DNA of 64,000 nt from Arthrobacter sp. ok362 (GTDB lineage: Bacteria > Actinomycetota > Actinomycetes > Actinomycetales > Micrococcaceae), in the NCBI RefSeq assembly GCF_900102785.1, contig NZ_FNGC01000002.1, forward strand, positions 346,833 through 410,832, given 5' to 3'. Made by a program: the position numbers and the translations under genes. Below, in pieces: positions 50,337 to 57,110 of the stretch. Positions within the stretch are counted from its first letter, which is position 1, and every line of letters begins with the position of its first letter. Below the pieces are notes generated by a model. That model searched no databases. It had not been told where the DNA came from and worked only from the letters and a program-made list of their open reading frames with translations.

Positions 50337-50870
50337 ATGGCACTCCGATCCGACTGGTCCCAGCGGACCTGCAGCATGGCCCGCGGCCTCGACATCCTTG
50401 GCGATCCCTGGAGCATGCTGGTCCTGCGCGAGGTGTTCTTCGGCAACGGCCGCTTCGAGGCCATTAAGGCCCGGCTGGGGGCGGCCGATTCCGTGCTCAC
50501 CAAGCGGCTCGCCGGGCTTGTGGAGGCCGGCCTGCTCGCCCGGCGGCCCTACGGCGACGGCGGCCGGACCCGCCAGGAGTACGTCCTCACCGCCAAGGGC
50601 GAAGATGCCCTCCCGGTGCTCAACGCCGTCGTGATCTGGGCCGAAAAGCACCTCCCGGCGCCTTCCGGGCAGGCGCACATGTTCGTCATCCACAGCGGCT
50701 GCGGGGAGAGGACCTCCTCGGCGGACACGTGCACGGCCTGCGGGGAACCGTTGACGGCCGCCAACACGAGCTGGCACAGCCTCTCCCGCACCGAGGACCC
50801 CGTGCCCCTGGCCTCGGCCGGCACCGGCGCCCCTGTCCCGACCCGCCGCCAGAACGGAACCGCCGCATGA
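50337..50870 (+). CDS. HxlR-family regulator with C-terminal zinc-ribbon-like motif
   Basis: This 177-residue regulator has a HxlR winged helix (about 10-105): CSMARGLDILGDPWSMLVLREVFF, ADSVLTKRLAGLVEAGLL and RQEYVLTAKGEDALPVLN. After the core comes CGERTSSADTCTACGEPL, which could form a zinc ribbon; this is an unusual extension for HxlR proteins. Such regulators often sense aldehydes, quinones or thiol stress. It overlaps the following MFS gene (ATGA at 50867-50870) and probably controls it together with itself. Confidence 0.85.
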   Translation: MALRSDWSQRTCSMARGLDILGDPWSMLVLREVFFGNGRFEAIKARLGAADSVLTKRLAGLVEAGLLARRPYGDGGRTRQEYVLTAKGEDALPVLNAVVIWAEKHLPAPSGQAHMFVIHSGCGERTSSADTCTACGEPLTAANTSWHSLSRTEDPVPLASAGTGAPVPTRRQNGTAA

Positions 50871-52234
50871 GCGCCCCCGAAACCATGACCCCCGCGCCGG
50901 CCCGCCGCCGCATCCACCCGGCATGGACCGTCGCCGCCGTGGCTTTCCTCGCGCTCGTCGGCGCCGCCGGGTTCCGGGCAGCGCCGGGCGTGCTGATGGT
51001 GCCGCTGCAGAACGAGTTCGGCTGGTCCACCACCGTGCTCTCTGCCGCGGTCAGCATCAACCTCGTGCTCTTCGGGCTCACGGCGCCATTCGCGGCAGCC
51101 CTGATGGAACGCTTCGGCATCCGCGCCGTCACGGCCGTGGCCCTCGTGCTGATCGGCGCCGGCAGCGCCCTGACGGTCTTCGTGACCCAGTCCTGGCAGA
51201 TCCTGCTGACCTGGGGGCTGTTGATCGGGCTCGGCACCGGGTCCATGGCGCTGGTCTTCGCCGCCACCATCGCCAACACCTGGTTCGCCAAGAGCCGCGG
51301 CCTGGTAATCGGCATCCTCACCGCCGGCAGTGCCGCCGGACAGCTCGTGTTTCTGCCCTTCATCGCGCTTCTGGCCCAGGACCCGGGCTGGCGGCAGGCC
51401 TCGCTCCTCATCGGTGCCGGCGCACTGGCCGTGGTGCCGCTCGTGCTGAAGTTCCTGAAGAACTCACCGGCCGAGGCCGGCGTGCTGCCCTACGGGGCGA
51501 CGCCGCCGGCCGCCGGCGCAACCACCGGGCCGGAATCAACAGAATCGACCGCGCCGGTAACTGGGCCGGCCACTCCCGCGCCGGAAACGGCGGAGCCCCG
51601 CCGGAACGCCGCGGTCCGTGCCCTGCAAGTCCTCAAACGGGCCAGCAAGGTGCGTACCTTCTGGGCCCTCGTGGCCGGTTTCGCTATCTGCGGCGCGACC
51701 ACCAACGGGCTGATCGGCACCCACTTCATCCCCTCCGCCCATGACCACGGCATGCCCGAAACCACGGCCGCGGGCCTGCTCGCCGTCGTCGGCCTCTTCG
51801 ACATCATCGGCACCATCGCCTCCGGCTGGCTCACGGACCGCGTCAACCCCCGGATCCTGCTCGCCGTGTACTACCAGTTCCGCGGGATCGGGCTGCTGGT
51901 GCTGCCGCTGCTGCTCAGCGCCACCGTACAGCCCAGCATGATCGTGTTCGTGGTCATCTACGGCCTGGACTGGGTCGCCACGGTGCCGCCGACCGCCGCG
52001 ATCTGCCGCCAGGTGTTCGGTGCCGACGGGAGCGTCGTGTTCGGCTGGGTGTTCGCGGCCCACCAGCTCGGCGCGGCCGCCGCCGCCCTTGCGGCCGGAG
52101 CGGTCCGTGACGCCACCGGCCAGTACACCTACGCCTGGTTTGCCGCCGCCGCCATGTGCACCATCGCCGCCGTCATCAGCGCCACCATCCGCAAGGACGC
52201 CCGGAAGCTGGAGCCCGTCCCGGTGCCGGCGTAG
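50867..52234 (+). CDS. MFS transporter
   Basis: This 455-residue transporter has about twelve helices and a long hydrophilic middle loop rich in Thr/Pro/Glu (about 208-240). Its motifs LMVPLQNEFGWSTTVLSAAVSIN, AAALMERFGIRAVTAVALVL and SRGLVIGILTAGSAAGQLVF resemble the oxalate/formate-antiporter-like and monocarboxylate MFS groups. The substrate is unknown. Its start overlaps the stop of the HxlR regulator, so they form a coupled resistance or export unit. Confidence 0.85.
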   Translation: MSAPETMTPAPARRRIHPAWTVAAVAFLALVGAAGFRAAPGVLMVPLQNEFGWSTTVLSAAVSINLVLFGLTAPFAAALMERFGIRAVTAVALVLIGAGSALTVFVTQSWQILLTWGLLIGLGTGSMALVFAATIANTWFAKSRGLVIGILTAGSAAGQLVFLPFIALLAQDPGWRQASLLIGAGALAVVPLVLKFLKNSPAEAGVLPYGATPPAAGATTGPESTESTAPVTGPATPAPETAEPRRNAAVRALQVLKRASKVRTFWALVAGFAICGATTNGLIGTHFIPSAHDHGMPETTAAGLLAVVGLFDIIGTIASGWLTDRVNPRILLAVYYQFRGIGLLVLPLLLSATVQPSMIVFVVIYGLDWVATVPPTAAICRQVFGADGSVVFGWVFAAHQLGAAAAALAAGAVRDATGQYTYAWFAAAAMCTIAAVISATIRKDARKLEPVPVPA

Positions 52235-52336
52235 CTGTTCTGTAGACTGACCCGACAGCGAGGGCGCGTTTGCGCCGCCCTGGACGGAACCGACCAAACG
52301 GCCAGCGTCTACACCAGCAGCCCGATTGGGGAATTC

Positions 52337-53797
52337 ATGTCAGTGCCCGATTCCGACTACCGCCCGGCGCGGCACTCACCCGTCCCGCAACTGCTCCGGG
52401 TCTCCGTCATCGTGGCCATCGTCGCGGTGGGCTACTTCATCTGGTTCTCGCTCGGTGTCTGGGCCAAGCACGGCCTGGACTTCAGCGTCTACTGGTACGG
52501 CGGCAAAATCCTCAACGACGCCGGCGCGGCGCCCTCGGGCCTGTATGCGGGAGATGTGGACTGGGCCGGCGGGCCGAAGCTGATGTTTACCTACCCGCCG
52601 TTCGCCGCCATGTTCTTCGGCCTTTTGGCCCGGCTGCCCCAGGCGACGGCGCTGACCCTGTTCAACGCAGCCGGCGCCGTCGTGGCGATCCTGACCGCGG
52701 TCCGTACGGTCCGGTACTGGAACGCGAATTCGTCCTGGCGCGCGACTTTCCGGACGCCTGGCAACGGCTGGGCCGCCGCCGTCCTGGTCCTGGCGGTGCT
52801 GAACCTCGGTCCGTGGCGCGAAACCCTGGCGTTCGGACAAATCAACGCCTTGCTGATGGGCCTGATCGCCGTGGACCTGCTGGCCCGCCACCCGCGCTGG
52901 ACCCGTGGCTTCCCCGGCAGCGGCTTTCTGGTGGGCGTCGCCGCCGGCATCAAGCTGACGCCCCTGGTGTTCGGGCTGTACTACTTGGTCCGCAAGGACT
53001 GGCGCGGACTTCGCAATATGGCTGCCGGCTTCACCGCCACCGTGGTGATCGGCTGGCTGCTGCGCCCCGCCGAATCCCTGCAGTTCTGGCTCCAGATGCT
53101 GCCGGACACCTCCCGGATGGGGGGAGCAGGCTATGTGGACAACCTGTCCCTCAAAGGTGCCCTGCTGCACTTCGGTGTCCCGGAGGCGCACGTCACTGTG
53201 CCGTGGCTGGTGCTGAGCCTGGTGGTTGTGGCCGTGGGCGCCGGAGTGATCAAGGCGGCCAGCGATCAGGGCGCCCGCGTTGTGGCGGTTTCGGCGGCGG
53301 CCCTGACGATGCTGCTGATCAGCCCGGTCTCGTGGTCCCACCACTGGGTGTGGGTCGCTGCGGTATTTCCGGCTTTCGCCTGGACCCTGCGGAAAACCCC
53401 GCGCAGCTACGTCGGAATGCGCTGGACCATGGGCGGCGTGCTGGGCATCTCGATCCTGGTGTTCCTGTTCTCGCCCAAGACCATTGGCACAGCCCTCGGC
53501 GCGGAAAACCTCGATGTCCAGACGCCCGGCCTGTGGATCATGGCCTCCAGCGCCGGGGTCTTCTGCGCCGTGGCCCTGCTGGTGTGCTGGTTCGTAGCCC
53601 TGCGTCGGGACTCGCTGGCACTGGACTCTCCGGCACTGGACTGGCCGGCACTGGACCCCGACCTGGCACTGGACCCCGACCTGGCACTGGACCCCGACCT
53701 GGCACTGGACCCCGACCTGGCACCCGAGCTCGACCTGGCGTCCGGGCCCGTTGCCGAACGGGACGTCCAGGCCGCCGTCTCTTTCTCCGCTTCGTAG
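52337..53797 (+). CDS. GT87-family (DUF2029) membrane glycosyltransferase
   Basis: This 486-residue protein has about ten to twelve membrane helices. GT87 marks include GLDFSVYWYGGKILNDAG, FTYPPFAAMFFGLLARLP, LNLGPWRETLAFGQINALLM and AGIKLTPLVFGLYYLVRKDW. Related actinobacterial enzymes (PimE-like) use polyprenyl-phosphate-mannose to build mannolipids. The hydrophilic C-terminal tail has four exact copies of LALDPD encoded by an 18-base tandem repeat, probably variable in length between strains. GGGAAT precedes the ATG. Confidence 0.83.
   Translation: MSVPDSDYRPARHSPVPQLLRVSVIVAIVAVGYFIWFSLGVWAKHGLDFSVYWYGGKILNDAGAAPSGLYAGDVDWAGGPKLMFTYPPFAAMFFGLLARLPQATALTLFNAAGAVVAILTAVRTVRYWNANSSWRATFRTPGNGWAAAVLVLAVLNLGPWRETLAFGQINALLMGLIAVDLLARHPRWTRGFPGSGFLVGVAAGIKLTPLVFGLYYLVRKDWRGLRNMAAGFTATVVIGWLLRPAESLQFWLQMLPDTSRMGGAGYVDNLSLKGALLHFGVPEAHVTVPWLVLSLVVVAVGAGVIKAASDQGARVVAVSAAALTMLLISPVSWSHHWVWVAAVFPAFAWTLRKTPRSYVGMRWTMGGVLGISILVFLFSPKTIGTALGAENLDVQTPGLWIMASSAGVFCAVALLVCWFVALRRDSLALDSPALDWPALDPDLALDPDLALDPDLALDPDLAPELDLASGPVAERDVQAAVSFSAS
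53647..53718. repeat. 18-base tandem repeat, four exact copies (VNTR candidate)
   Basis: The unit GGCACTGGACCCCGACCT occurs four times in a row at 53647-53718, with partial copies on both sides (GGCACTGGACT.. upstream, GGCACCCGAGCT.. downstream). It encodes LALDPD in the tail of the GT87 protein. Confidence 0.95.
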
Positions 53798-53819
53798 GCG
53801 CCGCGCCGGCCGCCCCCGC

Positions 53820-53825
53820 TAGGCT
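53820..53825 (+). promoter_or_regulatory. -10 box TAGGCT of the SDR gene
   Basis: TAGGCT lies seven bases before the ATG at 53833. Confidence 0.45.
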
Positions 53826-53832
53826 GATCGGC

Positions 53833-54594
53833 ATGAGCTCCTCGTCAGCCCGTAGGACTGCCCTTGTCACCGGCGTCGGCCGGCTCGCCGGAATCGGCGC
53901 CGGCATCGCGCGCCGCCTCGCCGCGGACGGCTGGGACCTCGTCCTGACGTACTGGCAGGATTACGACGCCCGGATGCCGTGGGGAGTCCAGCCGGACGAC
54001 GTCGAACGCCTCACCGCAGAGCTGCAGGCGATCGGCGCCGCCGTCGTGGCGCTGCCGGCAGATTTCCAGGACCCGGACGCCGTGGACCGGCTGATGGCCG
54101 CCGCTGCGAGGGAGGCCGGAACCCTGCAGGGACTGGTGCTCAGCCACGCCGAATCCGTGGACTCCGGCATCCTGGACACGTCCCTGGCGAGCTTCGATCG
54201 GCACTTCGCGGTCAACACCCGGGCCAGCTGGCAGCTGATTGCCGCGTTCGCCCGGCAGGCCGGTCCCGACGGCGGGGCCATCGTGGCGCTGACCAGTGAC
54301 CACACCGCGTTCAACCTGCCCTACGGGGCATCAAAGGGCGCCCTGGACCGGATCGTGATCGCGGCGGCCCGGGAACTTGGCCCGCTCGGGATCAGCTCCA
54401 ACGTCCTCAACCCGGGGCCTGTGGACACCGGCTGGATGGACGAGCCGCTCCGTGACGAGCTGGCCCGGCGGCACCCCGGCGGCCGGCTGGGCACTCCGGC
54501 AGACGTGGCCGGCACAGCCGCGTTCCTGCTCTCGCCCGAGGGCCGCTGGATGTCCGGGCAGCTGGTCAAGGCCGACGGCGGCTTCTCCGCCTGA
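53833..54594 (+). CDS. SDR-family oxidoreductase
   Basis: This 253-residue short-chain dehydrogenase has the cofactor loop TGVGRLAGIGAGIA, two residues longer than the standard TGxxxGxG. The catalytic serine lies in ALTSDHTA and the YxxxK pair in NLPYGASKGALD; SSNVLNPGPVDTGWM and SGQLVKADGGF close the fold. It probably reduces a keto group or oxidises an alcohol with NAD(P); the substrate is unknown. Start leaderless. Confidence 0.87.
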   Translation: MSSSSARRTALVTGVGRLAGIGAGIARRLAADGWDLVLTYWQDYDARMPWGVQPDDVERLTAELQAIGAAVVALPADFQDPDAVDRLMAAAAREAGTLQGLVLSHAESVDSGILDTSLASFDRHFAVNTRASWQLIAAFARQAGPDGGAIVALTSDHTAFNLPYGASKGALDRIVIAAARELGPLGISSNVLNPGPVDTGWMDEPLRDELARRHPGGRLGTPADVAGTAAFLLSPEGRWMSGQLVKADGGFSA

Positions 54595-54650
54595 GCCCGG
54601 CCCGAACTCCCACCCGGAACCTCGCCGAACCTCGCCGACGTCCCGCGCAG

Positions 54651-55859
54651 CTAGCGGAAGGCGGGGAGACCCGTAATGTGCTGGCCCAAAATCAGGGTGT
54701 GGACTTCGTCGGTGCCCTCGTAGGTGCGGACGGATTCCAGGTTGGCGGCGTGCCGCAGCGGGGAATGGTCCAGCGTGATGCCGTTGCCGCCCAGGATGCT
54801 GCGCGCCTCCCGGGCAACAGTGAGCGCCTCCCGCACGTTGTTCAGCTTGCCGAGCGAGATTTGCTCCGGACGCAGCGTACCGGCGTCCTTGAGCCGGCCC
54901 AGGTGCAGGGCCAGCAGGGTGCCCTTTTGGATTTCCAGGAGCATGTTCACGAGCTTCTCCTGCGTCAGCTGGTATCCGGCCAGCGGCTTCCCGAACTGCA
55001 GCCGCTCCTGGGCATAGGCCAGGGCAGCCTCGTAGGAATCCCGGGCGGCGCCCATCGCACCCCACGCGATCCCGTACCGGGCCTCGTTGAGGCAGGAGAA
55101 GGGGCCCCGGAGCCCCCGCGCGGCCGGCAGCAGCGCCTCCGGGCCCAGCCGGACGGCGTCGAACGTGATGTCGCACTGGATGGAGGCGCGCATCGAGAGC
55201 TTCTGCCCGATCGGCGTCGCGGTGACGCCCGCGGTGCCGGCGGGGACGAGGAAACCGCGCACGCCGTCGTCGGTCATGGCCCACACCACCAGCACATCCG
55301 CCACGGACGCGAGCCCGATCCAGCGTTTGGCGCCGTCCAGGATCCAGCCGGCGTTGCTGCCGGTCCCGTCGGGGCGGGCAAAGGTGGTCATGGACGCCGG
55401 ATCGGATCCGGCCGTGGGCTCGGTCAGGGCAAAGGCGCCGATCAGCTCGCCGGCGGCCATCCGGGGGAGCCATTCCTGCTTTTGCTCCTCGGAGCCCCAC
55501 TTGTGGATGGCCGTCATGGCGAGGGAGCCCTGCACCGAGACGAACGTGCGGACGCCGGAATCGCCGGCCTCGAGTTCCATGGCCGCGAGGCCGTATTCGA
55601 CGGCGGAGCGGCCGGGGCAGCCGTAGCCCTCCAGGTGCATGCCGAGCACGCCGAGCTCGCCAAGTTCCGGGGCGAGGTCCAGGGGGAACACGGCGTCCTC
55701 ATACCAGCCGGCGATATCGGGACGGATCCGCTGGTTCGTGAAATCCCGGACGCGCTCGCGGACGGCCAGCTCCTCCGGGCTCAGCAGGGAATCGATCGCC
55801 AGGACATCGGAAGGGTCGTCACCTTCCGACCCATGGGGGAAACCGGCCACATTGCTCAT
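54651..55859 (-). CDS. Glutaryl-CoA dehydrogenase-like acyl-CoA dehydrogenase
   Basis: This 402-residue flavoprotein is closest to glutaryl-CoA dehydrogenases, which oxidise and decarboxylate glutaryl-CoA to crotonyl-CoA in lysine and aromatic breakdown. Evidence: GAFALTEPTAGSDPASM, LSMRASIQCDITFDAVRLG, ARYGIAWGAMGAARDSYEAA and the C-terminal ILGGNGITLDHSPLRHAANL with the catalytic Glu381 in TYEGTDEVHTLILGQ. It stands alone here. A TAGGAT box six bases before the ATG points to a leaderless start. Confidence 0.87.
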   Translation of the reverse strand: MSNVAGFPHGSEGDDPSDVLAIDSLLSPEELAVRERVRDFTNQRIRPDIAGWYEDAVFPLDLAPELGELGVLGMHLEGYGCPGRSAVEYGLAAMELEAGDSGVRTFVSVQGSLAMTAIHKWGSEEQKQEWLPRMAAGELIGAFALTEPTAGSDPASMTTFARPDGTGSNAGWILDGAKRWIGLASVADVLVVWAMTDDGVRGFLVPAGTAGVTATPIGQKLSMRASIQCDITFDAVRLGPEALLPAARGLRGPFSCLNEARYGIAWGAMGAARDSYEAALAYAQERLQFGKPLAGYQLTQEKLVNMLLEIQKGTLLALHLGRLKDAGTLRPEQISLGKLNNVREALTVAREARSILGGNGITLDHSPLRHAANLESVRTYEGTDEVHTLILGQHITGLPAFR

Positions 55860-55865
55860 TCCAGC

Positions 55866-55871
55866 ATCCTA
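55866..55871 (-). promoter_or_regulatory. -10 box TAGGAT of the glutaryl-CoA dehydrogenase gene
   Basis: TAGGAT lies six bases before the ATG at 55859. Confidence 0.5.
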
Positions 55872-56056
55872 CGGTCTCGCCCGGCCTTCCTGCCCAGTTG
55901 CTTCCGGACCCGATTGCGGATCCATGCCGACTCGCCGGTGTCGCCAGGCATGTGCGGGGGTGTGCAGGAAAGTAACTGGGCAGGAGCGTCGCGCTGGGTT
56001 GGTCGTCCGGGCCGGCGGGGACGTCGGAGTACGGCGCCCCGGCGGGGCCGCAGGCC

Positions 56057-56062
56057 TAAACT
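56057..56062 (+). promoter_or_regulatory. -10 box TAAACT of the MOSC gene
   Basis: TAAACT lies six bases before the ATG at 56069. Confidence 0.5.
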
Positions 56063-56068
56063 GGTGCC

Positions 56069-56722
56069 ATGGAAACCGCATCTGTGCTTGCTGTCTGCCG
56101 GGTTCACCAGCTGCTCGATGACCCCGGCAGCGTCGGGGTCACCGCGATCGACAAGCGCCCCGTCGCCGGACCGGTGCGGGTCCACAAACTCGGCCTGCGC
56201 GGTGATGTCCAGGCCAGCAGGATCCACCACGGCGGCGAGGACCAGGCCCTCTACGCGTATTCGCAGGACGACGCCGATTACTGGGCCGGTGAGCTCGGGC
56301 GGGACATGCCGCCGGGCATCTTCGGCGAAAACCTGCGGATCACAGGCCTCAACGCCTCCAGCGCCGTGATCGGCGAACGCTGGAAGATTGGACTGGACGT
56401 CGAGGTGGAAGTCACCTCCCCCCGCATTCCCTGCGCCACATTCCAGCGCCGGATGGGGGAGCCGCACTGGGTCAAGCGGTTCGGCGAGGCGGGCAAGATT
56501 GGCACGTACCTCCGCGTGGTCCGGACCGGCAGCGTCGAAGCCGGAAACCACATCCACCGGCTCTTTGTCCCCGCGCACGGCGTGACGATCGCCAAGTGGT
56601 TCACCGATCCCACCCTGGAGGACATGGAGGCCCTGCGCGACGCCGACGCCGACGGCCAGATCCGCCTGCAGCCCGAGTACCACCAGGGCTTCGAGCAGCT
56701 GCAGCGCCGGCTCGGGGTCTAG
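56069..56722 (+). CDS. MOSC-domain protein (YiiM-like)
   Basis: This 217-residue protein has a MOSC domain, a sulfur-carrier fold shared with molybdenum-cofactor sulfurases and YiiM/YuaD. VRVHKLGLRGDVQASRIHHG, GEDQALYAYSQDDADYW, FGENLRITGL and the conserved cysteine in RIPCATFQRRMG (Cys122) are present. YiiM-like members reduce N-hydroxylated compounds together with other subunits; the activity here is not certain. Start leaderless. Confidence 0.87.
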   Translation: METASVLAVCRVHQLLDDPGSVGVTAIDKRPVAGPVRVHKLGLRGDVQASRIHHGGEDQALYAYSQDDADYWAGELGRDMPPGIFGENLRITGLNASSAVIGERWKIGLDVEVEVTSPRIPCATFQRRMGEPHWVKRFGEAGKIGTYLRVVRTGSVEAGNHIHRLFVPAHGVTIAKWFTDPTLEDMEALRDADADGQIRLQPEYHQGFEQLQRRLGV

Positions 56723-57110
56723 GCCTGGTGCGCCGGTGTGCGCAAGCTCACCGTCCGCCGTCGGCCCCTCAACTACCACTGTTCTGATCCATGCCCTACA
56801 CTTGAAATATCCCCCACTCCGGAAATCCCTTATTCCTGCCCAATTTTTGAGGCAGGACTGGCAAGTGTTGGGGCCCGCAACTGTGATGCGGGCATTTTCA
56901 TAGGGAGAGCCGGCAAAAGAAAACGCTGTACAGACTGCTGGGATAGCAGCCAAGAGATGCAGCGGGAAGTCCTGCCACGGGATTGCGAAAGCGCCGGACT
57001 TCTATGTGACCCGCCGGTCAACGTACGCCCGGCATTCGTGTCACGCGTACTGCGGCTCCGCTCACCTCGGGTTGTGCCGCTTGGCCCCTATGGATGAGGA
57101 AATTTCACCT
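56723..57110 (+). ncRNA. Long non-coding leader with several hairpins before the DEAD-box helicase
   Basis: About 390 bases lie between the MOSC stop and the helicase ATG with no convincing gene. Four hairpins can be drawn: CCTGCC (56835-56840)/GGCAGG (56851-56856); GCCCGCA (56873-56879)/TGCGGGC (56887-56893) followed by ATTTTC; CTGCT (56935-56939)/AGCAG (56945-56949); and AAGTCC (56967-56972)/GGACTT (56996-57001) enclosing GCGAAAGC, a GNRA-type tetraloop. A candidate TACACT -10 lies at 56797-56802. The second hairpin could also end the MOSC transcript. Helicase genes of this type often have long regulated leaders, so a cis-acting RNA is plausible; I do not recognise a known riboswitch. Confidence 0.4.

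Noticed and set aside
53647..53718. CRISPR array
   Set aside because: The repeats are 18 bases with no spacers, and they lie in a coding frame.
56723..57110. Known riboswitch (ydaO/c-di-AMP or SAM class) before the helicase
   Set aside because: I could not match the conserved core of any riboswitch I know; it is kept only as an unassigned structured leader.
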